Positions 43,160 to 52,005 of a stretch of 64,000 bases of DNA are shown here, piece by piece. Under the pieces are notes generated by a model. The model searched no databases. It had not been told where the DNA came from and saw nothing but the letters and a program-made list of their open reading frames with translations. The stretch comes from Flavobacterium sp. W4I14 (GTDB lineage Bacteria > Bacteroidota > Bacteroidia > Sphingobacteriales > Sphingobacteriaceae). Position 1 is the first letter of the stretch. Each line of letters starts with the position of its first letter. A program made the translations under genes and the position numbers. The stretch is from positions 2,170,001-2,234,000 of the forward strand of contig JAUSZU010000001.1 of assembly GCA_030817875.1 (NCBI GenBank), read 5' to 3'.

Positions 43160-45514
43160 ATGATAAAATTAAACCAACTGTTTAAAAAAATTGCGGCAGT
43201 AAAGCACATCAATAAAATGATCGTGCTCATCATGTTATTTGCGATTTTCAGTTTAACGCTCATTAAGAGCGGTAATACCTCAGTCAGAAATCAGGTAGGC
43301 AGTTTAAATCCCACAGATTCTCTTCAAAAGCTGCAGCGACTTTTGGCTGATTCGAAACCCGATACAAACCGCATACAATACCTGCTAAAAATTGCCAATC
43401 ATTTCATTAATCAACAAGAAAACCAAAGCATAAATTTAGCGAAGGCAATGCCTTATCTGCAAAAAGCCCGCATTTTAAATGATCAACTTAAATCCCCAAA
43501 CTCAGAATTCCGTACCCTCATGGTTTACGCCCGGTTTTTAAACAAAAAAAATTTGCGGGTGCAGCAGGCACTTACCTATGAAAAGGCAATTGCTGTTGCA
43601 AAACGAATGGGCAATAAACATTTCGAAGCCAGTGCATGGTATTCTTATTATGTCAATGTTCCCGATACCGTTTCGGATTATAAAAACAAAACATTTTACA
43701 ACCGGGCGGCTACCGCACATGCCTTATATAAAGAAATCGGCACCTCTTTCCAGGAAAAATACAGAGAGGCAACGCTCCTCAAAACAATGGCAGATTTCCA
43801 TTTGGAGGAAGAAAAATTTGATTTATCCATAAAAGAGCTTTTTGAGGTTATAGCACTGGATAAAAAATTCAAACTTCCCGATCTGCCAATGGCCTATGAT
43901 CTGCTTTCGGCAGTTTATGAAAGAAAAGGAGAACTCAGTAAGGCATTGAATTACGCATTACTGAGTGTAAAAACGGCACAAAACAACCACGAGGAAGTGC
44001 TCGGCACTTATTTAAACCGGGTAGGCTCTGCCTATGAGGCCATGGGTAAAGCTAAAGAAAGCATTGCCTGGTACCGTAAAACCCTTGATGTTGACGATAA
44101 AAAAGATCCTTTCCGCTTTGTTACGGCTTATTCCATTACGAGCCAAATGATCAAACTGGGTGAAGCAAAAAAAGCACTGGCCATACTCGAAAAAACGTGG
44201 AGCGAGGTTAACAATCCATCAAGTGGACATGAATATTTTATGTTTCTGGCATTTGGCGAATGTTATGCTGCGTTAAAAAAGTACGACCTGGCTAAAAAGT
44301 ATTTCGATAAACTACTGGAAGATAATACATTACAAACATATTCTAACCCTTTCCAAACTTCAGTTTTCTTCTCTGTAAGCGAATTCTACTTTGCCCAGAA
44401 CAAATATGAGCTTGCTTTACAATTTGCAGAAAGGGCGAGAGAAAACCAGATCAGCATGACCTTGCCAAGGCAGATCCGCTTAAATGAAATTCTTTACAAA
44501 ATAGATCTATCTACAGATCGTCCGGCCGAGGCAATTACCCACCTGCAAACTTTTCATAAGCTTAGAGATTCGATGCTGAGCCAGGAAAATTTAAATACCA
44601 TTGAGCGATTGAAGATTGAATTCCAGGCTTCGCAAAAGGAGAATGAAAATGAAATCCTCAGGAAGAAATCGCAATTACAAAGTCAGGAGCTTAACCGCAT
44701 TCAATGGATCAAAAATGCCACTATAGCCGGTCTCGCATTTTTAACTATCGTGCTTGTTTTAATTTATGGCAGGTTTCGGTTGAAAAAGAAACTTCATGAT
44801 ACTTTGGTAAAGAAAAAGGCTGATATAGATCTTGCCTACGCTGAACTTGAGGTGAATATTCAGCAAAAAAACAAGTTAATCGAAGAAAAAGAGGGGTTGA
44901 TTAAGGAAGTACACCATCGGGTTAAAAACAACCTGCAACTAACAATGAGTTTACTGAACAGCCAAAGTTATTACCTGGAAGATTTATCGGCAATTGAAGC
45001 CATAAAAGAAAGTCAGCACCGTTTGAAAAGTATTGCATTGATTCATCAAAAGCTCTATCAAACAGAAAATCTGGCTACCATCAACATTCAGCCTTATATC
45101 GTGGAGTTGGTTGAATATTTAAAGGAAAGCCTTAACGACGATAAAAAGATCAGCTTTGATTTGGACATTTTAAATCTCGAACTGGATATTTCGAAAGCTG
45201 TTCCACTTGGCTTAATTATTAACGAGGCGGTTACCAATATTTTCAAATATGCTTTTCCTGACAGGTATGGCGGAAAAGTGATCATTACCCTAAAAGAATG
45301 TCAGGCAGATCATTATCAACTGTTTATTAAGGATAACGGCATCGGATTACCTGCCGACTTTGATTATGAACAGTGCAATACACTGGGCATTATTTTGATG
45401 AAGGGGCTGAGTACCCAAATTGATGGCATTTTCACCATGGAAAGCAAAAACGGTGTTTCCTTACGCCTGACTTTTATGAACAAAAATGAAGATTTATTCC
45501 TGTTGAAAGATTAA
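43160..45514 (+). CDS. TPR-domain sensor histidine kinase (HisKA_2 type)
   Basis: 784 residues: N-terminal membrane segment (about 19-36), TPR repeats (about 55-470), second membrane helix (about 519-537), coiled coil, HisKA_2 with [13 protein letters not shown] (His585/His586), HATPase_c with NEAVTNIFKYAF and DNGIGLP. Adjacent REC-type activators downstream are its probable partners. Same architecture as the kinase at 32182-34488; they look like duplicates. Confidence 0.92.
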   Translation: MIKLNQLFKKIAAVKHINKMIVLIMLFAIFSLTLIKSGNTSVRNQVGSLNPTDSLQKLQRLLADSKPDTNRIQYLLKIANHFINQQENQSINLAKAMPYLQKARILNDQLKSPNSEFRTLMVYARFLNKKNLRVQQALTYEKAIAVAKRMGNKHFEASAWYSYYVNVPDTVSDYKNKTFYNRAATAHALYKEIGTSFQEKYREATLLKTMADFHLEEEKFDLSIKELFEVIALDKKFKLPDLPMAYDLLSAVYERKGELSKALNYALLSVKTAQNNHEEVLGTYLNRVGSAYEAMGKAKESIAWYRKTLDVDDKKDPFRFVTAYSITSQMIKLGEAKKALAILEKTWSEVNNPSSGHEYFMFLAFGECYAALKKYDLAKKYFDKLLEDNTLQTYSNPFQTSVFFSVSEFYFAQNKYELALQFAERARENQISMTLPRQIRLNEILYKIDLSTDRPAEAITHLQTFHKLRDSMLSQENLNTIERLKIEFQASQKENENEILRKKSQLQSQELNRIQWIKNATIAGLAFLTIVLVLIYGRFRLKKKLHDTLVKKKADIDLAYAELEVNIQQKNKLIEEKEGLIKEVHHRVKNNLQLTMSLLNSQSYYLEDLSAIEAIKESQHRLKSIALIHQKLYQTENLATINIQPYIVELVEYLKESLNDDKKISFDLDILNLELDISKAVPLGLIINEAVTNIFKYAFPDRYGGKVIITLKECQADHYQLFIKDNGIGLPADFDYEQCNTLGIILMKGLSTQIDGIFTMESKNGVSLRLTFMNKNEDLFLLKD

Positions 45515-45520
45515 TTAGAG

Positions 45521-47437
45521 ATGAAGACTGAAAAAATTCTAATTGTTGAAGATGAGTTTATCGTAGCGCACGATCTGCAGATGATTTTGCAGCGTGCCGG
45601 CTACCAGGTTGTTGGCATTGCTGATTCTGTAAAAAATGCACAGGCTTTATTGGAAAAACATCAGGTAGATCTGGTTCTGTTGGATATTTACCTAAAAGGC
45701 AGGTTAACCGGCATTGATCTGGCGTACGATTTGATGAAAAGCCAGATCCCGTTCATTTATGTCTCCGCAAATTCGAATGAGAAAGTGTTGGAGGCTGCAA
45801 AGTCTACCTGCCCGTACGGATTTATTGTTAAACCTTACCGCGACCGGGATATTTTATTGAGCATTGATATTGCCAGGTACCGAAGGGAAAACAGCAATAA
45901 CATGAAAATGAGCAGTGAGCGCTTTATGGAGGATTTTATTGTAGATATTTCAATGAAATCCTTAACCTGGCAAAAGAAAATATTAGCTATCGCAAATGCC
46001 TTTCAACCTTATATTCCTTTTGATTTTATTGCACTTTCGGGTATTGGGAAAGATGGAAAACGATATAGCGAAATTGGAATCACCAGAAAAAACTTTAATC
46101 AGTACGATTTATTTACAGCAAACGAATTTTTAAAATATGCAGGTTTAAGCAGGGCAGAATACGATACCATCAATCAACTGGTACCAGAAACCACCGCTGA
46201 TGCCATTTACATTGGTGATGATTTTGAAGGGGTTAAAAGGGCAGCTCCAATGAAAAACTTAATCGCCACCACCTATCATCTTTATTCCAATCTGGTAAAA
46301 ACCTTCTACCTGGAAAATGGCGATCAGATCAGCTTTTCATTTTACAGCAGAACTGAAAACATTTACCAACCCGCACACATTGAGCTGCTTAATTTTTTAT
46401 CAGGCACCTTAGAGAAAAAATTAGTGCATATTATCGAACTTGAAAAAGCCGGAACAGAATCAGTTTTACATCAGGAAAGCGACTATCCCTTAGCTAAAAA
46501 AGATTTTGAAAACATTATCGGTAAAAGCACGGCTTTGCTGAGTGTTTTAGATAAGATCAAGATTGTTGCACCAACTGACACTTCGGTATTGATTACCGGG
46601 GATAGCGGAACAGGAAAAGAGGAAATTGCCAAAAGCATCCACCGCCTATCGCATCGAAACACAAAACCAATGGTGGCTGTAAATTGCGCTGCCCTACCAG
46701 CCGATTTAATTGAATCCATTCTATTTGGCCATGAAAAAGGTTCATTTACAGGGGCTGTAAACACCAGGGTCGGCAAATTTGAGGAGGCTAATGAAGGCAC
46801 CATCTTTCTAGATGAAATCGGAGAAATGCCTTTCGATCTGCAGGCAAAGCTTCTCCGCGCCTTGCAGGAGAAAGAAATTGAACGGATTGGCGGCAAACAA
46901 CCTATTAAAGTCGATTTAAGAATAATTGCTGCTACAAACCTCAATTTAGAGAAAGAGATCGCAAAAGGCAGATTCAGGCTTGATCTTTTCTATCGCCTTA
47001 ATGTTTTTCCCATACATGTTCCTCCGCTTTGTCGACGAAAAACCGACATCCCAATATTGGCAGAATATTTTGTTCAGAAACATGCAAAAGCAGTAGGTAA
47101 AAACATTACTGAAATTCCTACTGATTTTATGGATCGGCTGATGTTATATGATTGGCCGGGCAATATCAGAGAACTGGAGCATGTGATGCTAAGGAGTATA
47201 CTGCTTTCATCGAATGGAAAACTTAATCCGGATCATTTGGAGCTTGGAGTTAAAAATGAGGAACCCCTCTCCCAAAACGGAATAAAAACGATTATTGACA
47301 ATGAACGAGATCATATCATCAGGGTTTTAGCGCGCTGCAAAGGCAAGGTTGCAGGCAGCGGTGGTGCGGCCGAGCTCCTGGGCATTCCGGCAACAACATT
47401 GAATTCTAAAATTAAAAAGCTGGATATAAAACGTTAG
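45521..47437 (+). CDS. REC-domain sigma-54-dependent response regulator (NtrC-like), first copy
   Basis: A receiver domain (1-125) with acidic residues EDE at 10-12, phosphoacceptor Asp55 (LVLLDIYLKG) and Lys in FIVKPYRDRD. An atypical middle region (about 130-320, perhaps GAF-like) precedes the AAA+ domain (GDSGTGKEE, GSFTGA, FLDEIGEMP) and Fis-type helix [20 protein letters not shown]. It is placed 6 bases after the kinase gene, so phosphotransfer from that kinase is very likely. A copy of the shared motif lies 10 bases after its stop. Confidence 0.94.
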   Translation: MKTEKILIVEDEFIVAHDLQMILQRAGYQVVGIADSVKNAQALLEKHQVDLVLLDIYLKGRLTGIDLAYDLMKSQIPFIYVSANSNEKVLEAAKSTCPYGFIVKPYRDRDILLSIDIARYRRENSNNMKMSSERFMEDFIVDISMKSLTWQKKILAIANAFQPYIPFDFIALSGIGKDGKRYSEIGITRKNFNQYDLFTANEFLKYAGLSRAEYDTINQLVPETTADAIYIGDDFEGVKRAAPMKNLIATTYHLYSNLVKTFYLENGDQISFSFYSRTENIYQPAHIELLNFLSGTLEKKLVHIIELEKAGTESVLHQESDYPLAKKDFENIIGKSTALLSVLDKIKIVAPTDTSVLITGDSGTGKEEIAKSIHRLSHRNTKPMVAVNCAALPADLIESILFGHEKGSFTGAVNTRVGKFEEANEGTIFLDEIGEMPFDLQAKLLRALQEKEIERIGGKQPIKVDLRIIAATNLNLEKEIAKGRFRLDLFYRLNVFPIHVPPLCRRKTDIPILAEYFVQKHAKAVGKNITEIPTDFMDRLMLYDWPGNIRELEHVMLRSILLSSNGKLNPDHLELGVKNEEPLSQNGIKTIIDNERDHIIRVLARCKGKVAGSGGAAELLGIPATTLNSKIKKLDIKR

Positions 47438-47446
47438 TGACATTTA

Positions 47447-47463
47447 GTAAATCAACGATATAT
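47447..47463 (-). promoter_or_regulatory. Shared motif site (17-nt exact match to 40930-40946)
   Basis: Between the two REC activator genes. The minus strand reads ATATATCGTTGATTTAC. It is 152 bases upstream of the second REC gene, an activator-like distance, so cross- or autoregulation is plausible. Confidence 0.6.
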
Positions 47464-47576
47464 CATGAATTATAAAAACCAACTAACACATATAAAACAC
47501 TGATAAACAAAAACATAAGGATTGGTATTTTTCTTGACTTGAATAGACTGTATTAATCAAAAAGGGACCTTTGTTG

Positions 47577-47590
47577 GTCGTTGATTTATA
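47577..47590 (+). promoter_or_regulatory. Shared motif site GTCGTTGATTTATA
   Basis: Ends 24 bases before the second REC activator start, an unusual place for an activator site and more like an operator. Core TCGTTGATTTA intact. Confidence 0.45.
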
Positions 47591-47614
47591 TCTAATGCTC
47601 GCCCGAAATAGAAA

Positions 47615-49567
47615 ATGAAACAGAAAATCTTAATTGTAGAAGATGAATTTATTGTAGCCAACGATCTGAGGATCATGCTCGAAAAAGCTGGCTATAAAGT
47701 GTGTGGGATAGCACCATCGGTGGTAAAAGCGCTTGAGCTGATCGCAGCAAAAGAACCCGACTGGATACTGTTGGATATTTTTTTGCAGGGCGATAAAACG
47801 GGAATTGATCTGGCTGGCCAGCTTACCGAAATGGGGATTCCTTTTATCTATATTTCTGCAAACACCAATCAGGGGATTTTAGAAGCCGCAAAAGCAACCC
47901 TGCCCTATGGCTTTTTGGTTAAACCTTTCCGCGAAAAAGACCTGATGGTAATGTTGGATATTGCCCGTTACAGGCATGAACAAAACCTGAAATATAACCA
48001 TCATAAAGAGCCACCGCTACATAAACAGATTGAACATATTGCGCAAAAGCAGGAACCGATTTCGGAACGGTTGAAACAAATCAGTACTGTTTTGCATCCG
48101 GTTGTACCTTTCGATTTTCTTTGGATTACCAAATCAAATCCCCGGACGACTACAAAAGACATTAATATCATGCGTTCGCCTGATGGCAAATTTGGTACGC
48201 TCAATAATGAAGCTTTACTGAACAACATTAAAGTTTCTAATCGTGATTTTAAGATATGGAACAGCACTGCACTTGTTCATCATGGAAAATCGATTTTTAA
48301 CGGTTATGACTTTAGAAAACTGAGGATGGAAAGCCCGTGGCTACAAACCCTTTCTGATCATTACAAGCTTGAATCGGCCCTGGTTACCGAAATCGACAGG
48401 AATGGCGAGCTTTTTCAGTTCATTTTCTTCAATCACCTTTCCGATTTATATACAAAAGTACATACCGGAATTATTAATCAGTTTAAGAAAAGCCTGGAGC
48501 TGGTTTTAGACCAGGTTATTTACGGAAAGGATATTGCCGTAGAAATCTCTGTGCCAACCTTACCTGCAGCTGAAGAACCAATTGTTAAAAGAGAAAACCC
48601 TGAAATTTCGAAAGATTTTCATGGCATTATTGGCAACAGTGCTTTACTGCACACCGCATTTAAGAAACTGGAACTGGTGGCACCCGATGATACTTCGGTG
48701 CTTATTTTGGGCGAAAGCGGTACCGGAAAAGAAAAAATCGCCCAGACCATTCATAAATTATCTCCCCGAAAAAACAAAGCACTGGTTACCGTAAACTGTG
48801 CAGCCTTACCCTTGACTTTGATAGAATCGGAACTTTTCGGACATGAAAAAGGATCTTTTACAGGCGCAAACGAAAAACGCATTGGCAAGTTTGAACAAGC
48901 CGATGGAGGTTCGATTTTTCTGGACGAGATAGGTGAACTTCCCTTAGAAGCCCAGGTAAAACTATTAAGGGTGCTCCAAGAAAAAGAAATTGAACGTTTG
49001 GGGGGAAATTATACTAAAAAGATAAATGTAAGGATCATTACGGCCACCAACAGAAATCTGGAGAAAGAAGTTGCAGATGGCCGTTTCCGCCTTGACTTAT
49101 ATTACCGATTGAATGTTTTCCCTATAGAGTTACCTTCACTGAGAGACCGGAAAGAAGATATACCTGTCCTGGCTGCTTATTTTATTGACAAATATGGCAA
49201 AAAAGGATTGTCATCAGTCACTTCAATATCTGCAGATGCCTTGAATGAAATGCAGGATTATCATTGGCCTGGAAATGTAAGGGAGTTGGAGCACCTAATC
49301 GAAAGAAGTATGTTGTTAACTGAAGGAGAAATGATTACTAAGGTTGATCTTCCCAATTCGACATCCGTTACAGGTTTTTCTGGAGACGATCATTTCAAAA
49401 TCAAAACTATGGAGGAAATGGAGCGGGAGCATATTATGAATATTTTGAAAATGTGTAAAGGCAAAATATTTGGCCCGGGCGGCGCAGCAGAAATCCTTAA
49501 TATCCCTTCTACGACATTAAACTCAAAAATTAAAAAACTAGGGATAAAATTTGAATTTGTTAAGTAG
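47615..49567 (+). CDS. REC-domain sigma-54-dependent response regulator (NtrC-like), second copy
   Basis: 650 residues, same order as the preceding gene: receiver (Asp54 in ILLDIFLQGD; FLVKPFREKD), middle region (about 130-330), AAA+ ([24 protein letters not shown]) and Fis-type helix [20 protein letters not shown]. Separated from the first copy by 177 bases with two motif sites, so it has its own promoter. Its partner kinase may be the operon-encoded one at 32182-34488. Confidence 0.94.
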   Translation: MKQKILIVEDEFIVANDLRIMLEKAGYKVCGIAPSVVKALELIAAKEPDWILLDIFLQGDKTGIDLAGQLTEMGIPFIYISANTNQGILEAAKATLPYGFLVKPFREKDLMVMLDIARYRHEQNLKYNHHKEPPLHKQIEHIAQKQEPISERLKQISTVLHPVVPFDFLWITKSNPRTTTKDINIMRSPDGKFGTLNNEALLNNIKVSNRDFKIWNSTALVHHGKSIFNGYDFRKLRMESPWLQTLSDHYKLESALVTEIDRNGELFQFIFFNHLSDLYTKVHTGIINQFKKSLELVLDQVIYGKDIAVEISVPTLPAAEEPIVKRENPEISKDFHGIIGNSALLHTAFKKLELVAPDDTSVLILGESGTGKEKIAQTIHKLSPRKNKALVTVNCAALPLTLIESELFGHEKGSFTGANEKRIGKFEQADGGSIFLDEIGELPLEAQVKLLRVLQEKEIERLGGNYTKKINVRIITATNRNLEKEVADGRFRLDLYYRLNVFPIELPSLRDRKEDIPVLAAYFIDKYGKKGLSSVTSISADALNEMQDYHWPGNVRELEHLIERSMLLTEGEMITKVDLPNSTSVTGFSGDDHFKIKTMEEMEREHIMNILKMCKGKIFGPGGAAEILNIPSTTLNSKIKKLGIKFEFVK

Positions 49568-49907
49568 GTTTTAGTCCGGAGTTGGTAGTCTTGAGTCCGG
49601 AGTCGATTAAGCAATGTGATTTAGTTTAAGATAAATCGTCATCTCGCCCGTAGTGTTCCAAAGGAACTCCTTTGGAGGAGAGATCTTTTAATTTCATTTC
49701 AATAATTTGCTTCAAAGATCTCTCCATTCCGTTGCAATCGAGTCGAGATGACGATTCTTGTATTGGAATCTGTAAGCGGAGTTGCGAGCTATCGTCATCC
49801 CGACCGCAGTGTTACAAAGGAACTCTTTTGGAGGAGAGATCTTTGAACAATGATAAAAAGATTTTGTTTCGCAGCGCCTCGCCACCGCTGTATAAACCAT
49901 TTAGCCA
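49568..49907. other. Convergent gap with R2 repeats
   Basis: Contains two R2 units. Unit 1 is about 49638-49755, with GGAACTCCTTTGGAGGAGAG (palindromic) and GAGATCTTT; unit 2 is about 49790-49890, with GGAACTCTTTTGGAGGAGAG. No gene. The palindromic AACTCCTTTGGAGGA may also end transcripts from both sides. Confidence 0.6.
49638..49890. repeat. Dispersed repeat R2, copies b and c in tandem
   Basis: Two direct units share CGTCATCTCG or CGTCATCCCG, AAAGGAACTC, TTTGGAGGAGAGATCTTT and GATTTTG-TTCGCAG. They match 731-900 in element order. Confidence 0.65.
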
Positions 49908-51539
49908 TTATTTTATTGCTATTTTGCCATGTGGAATTTTAGTATCTGATAAATCGATCTGCATTTCCTGTTTCCTGATTACATCATCACTAAATTGCTT
50001 TTCCTTGCGGATTTTGTGAAGTTCTTGCCGCTGGATATGATAAATATCTTTTAAAATGTGGTTATAAACTTCCATCTCTGCATTTTCGATTGCTTGGCAC
50101 TCCATCGATTCGAGTCTTCTGGAGGTATGGTTTAAGCTGTTCTCAAGTTCATTTTTCAAACCATTTACCAATCCGATTCCTTCAATTTCCTGTGCATAGT
50201 TTTCCCTTAAGCGGTTTAATGAAACCTTTAACAGCCGCTGTTTAATGCTGGCCTCTTGTTGCTCATCAGGTACCAGTGGATCAATTTCGTAAATGTTGAT
50301 CGCCTTGATGATATAAGGCAAAGTAAGGCCCTGAAAAACCAGGGTAACCAAAATAACCACAAACGTAATGAAGATGATCAGGTTACGGTGTGGAAAATTA
50401 ATGTGAGCCGCAGTAGTAATGGGCAATGAGAGGGCCGCGGCCAAAGAAACTACTCCTCTCATTCCAGCCCAGCCGATAATTAACGGGCCTTTCCAGCCTG
50501 GGTGGGCTTCACTCCTTCTTACCCTGGCAGATAGCCACCTTGGTATAAAAGCTACCGGATAAATCCAGGCGATGCGGAGTACAATTACAAGTGCACTAAT
50601 GATCAGTCCATAACTAAAAGCTTCCCAAATTGAATAACCTTCTAAGCCAGCCATTATGATGGGTAATTCCAGTCCGATCAAAATAAATACCAGGGCATTT
50701 AGGATCATGGTTAAGGTTGCCCATACATTGATGGCCTGCAAGCGGCTTTGCCCATCTACAAAAATTTCGTGCGACCGGTACGATAAAAACAATCCCCCGC
50801 TTACCACAGCCATCACGCCCGAAAAATGGAACTGCTCAGCAGCCAGATACATAAAATAAGGCGAAATTAAAGTGATGGCAGCATCGATGCTGGGTGTAGT
50901 AGGTAAAAACCGATGAATAAGATATAATACGTGAGCCACGGCCAATCCGATTAAAATGCCCATAACAGTACTTAAGAAAAAGTCACCTGCTGCATTAGAA
51001 AGCGAAAACTGCCCTGTAATTACCGCAGCCAGGGCAAAACGGAGCACAATTAGACTTGAGGCGTCGTTAACCAAACTTTCGCCTTCCAAAATGGTGGTAA
51101 TCCGTTTTGGCACTTTAATATTCTTCAATACCGATGTCGCCGCAATGGCATCAGGTGGCGAAACAATGCCCCCAAGCAAAAAGCCCATGGCGAGTGTAAA
51201 ACCGGGAATCATGGAAGAGGTTAAAAATGCAACGGCTACCGATGTGATAATAACCAGGCCAAAAGCAAGCAAACTGATCGGCCTGCGCCAGTGCCAGAAA
51301 TCATTCCATGAGGTATACCAGGCAGCCTCATAAAGCAGCGGCGGAAGAAAAATCAGAAATATAACTTCAGGATCAATAGACATTGGCGGAATACCCGGAA
51401 TATAGCTGATACCTAGACCGGCAATTACTAAAAATATAGGATAGGAAATTTTTACCTTTTGCGCCAACATAATCAAGAGGAAAGCTGCTGAAAGTAAAAT
51501 AATGAATTGAAGAAGGGTATAGTGCATGGCTTTTTCCAA
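49908..51539 (-). CDS. CPA1-type Na+/H+ antiporter (NhaP family)
   Basis: 543 residues with about 12 membrane helices and a cytoplasmic C-terminal helix-rich tail. The ion-binding motif ILEGESLVNDASSLIVLR (about 150-167) and GGIVSPPDAIAATSVL mark the cation:proton antiporter family CPA1. It extrudes Na+ or other cations in exchange for H+ across the inner membrane. An 11-base version of the shared motif lies 77-87 bases upstream (51616-51626). Confidence 0.9.
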   Translation of the reverse strand: MEKAMHYTLLQFIILLSAAFLLIMLAQKVKISYPIFLVIAGLGISYIPGIPPMSIDPEVIFLIFLPPLLYEAAWYTSWNDFWHWRRPISLLAFGLVIITSVAVAFLTSSMIPGFTLAMGFLLGGIVSPPDAIAATSVLKNIKVPKRITTILEGESLVNDASSLIVLRFALAAVITGQFSLSNAAGDFFLSTVMGILIGLAVAHVLYLIHRFLPTTPSIDAAITLISPYFMYLAAEQFHFSGVMAVVSGGLFLSYRSHEIFVDGQSRLQAINVWATLTMILNALVFILIGLELPIIMAGLEGYSIWEAFSYGLIISALVIVLRIAWIYPVAFIPRWLSARVRRSEAHPGWKGPLIIGWAGMRGVVSLAAALSLPITTAAHINFPHRNLIIFITFVVILVTLVFQGLTLPYIIKAINIYEIDPLVPDEQQEASIKQRLLKVSLNRLRENYAQEIEGIGLVNGLKNELENSLNHTSRRLESMECQAIENAEMEVYNHILKDIYHIQRQELHKIRKEKQFSDDVIRKQEMQIDLSDTKIPHGKIAIK

Positions 51540-51615
51540 ACAAAAAATAAACCACAGATATAATCAACAAATAACCAGTTATTTGAGCTTTAAAGGGTTG
51601 TTGTTTCAGCAGAGC

Positions 51616-51626
51616 AATTAACGATA
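51616..51626 (-). promoter_or_regulatory. Shared motif site, partial
   Basis: The minus strand reads TATCGTTAATT, matching the motif core except for the last bases. 77-87 bases upstream of the antiporter start. Confidence 0.35.
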
Positions 51627-51798
51627 TTACGTGAATTTACCTGGAGTACTTACTGAAATCCACTCAGCAAACCTTAAACGGGTAATGCGATAAGGCCAGA
51701 AACTACTGCCCCGGATGTTGTTTTAATCAAAACGATTATCTCAACGCTAAAGCATAATCAAAAATTATTCAGAAAAATCTATTCTACCAAACAACTAA

Positions 51799-51813
51799 CG
51801 TAAATTAACGAAA
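51799..51813 (-). promoter_or_regulatory. Shared motif site TTTCGTTAATTTACG
   Basis: The minus strand reads TTTCGTTAATTTACG, 13 bases identical to 27974-27986. It is 193-207 bases upstream of the chloroperoxidase-like start at 52006, in the range of activator sites. Confidence 0.5.
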
Positions 51814-52005
51814 TAGCGCAAATGAAAAATCAATAAACAAATAACAAACACCTAAAAGCCAAACACTTAGCAAAATGGATCACAAATTGTAATAAGTGAG
51901 CACGAAACTTAACATACAGTTTAGTGATTACCTCAACATCAATTATTAGTTTTGGGTAATTCGTAAAAACTGCTTTAAACAATTAAAATTAATCTATAAA
52001 AAGCT

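Larger units (their letters stand above)
51540..52005. other. Divergent regulatory gap with two motif sites
   Basis: AT-rich 466-base gap between antiporter and chloroperoxidase-like genes. Only the motif sites at 51616-51626 and 51799-51813 stand out; no gene or hairpin of note. Confidence 0.6.
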
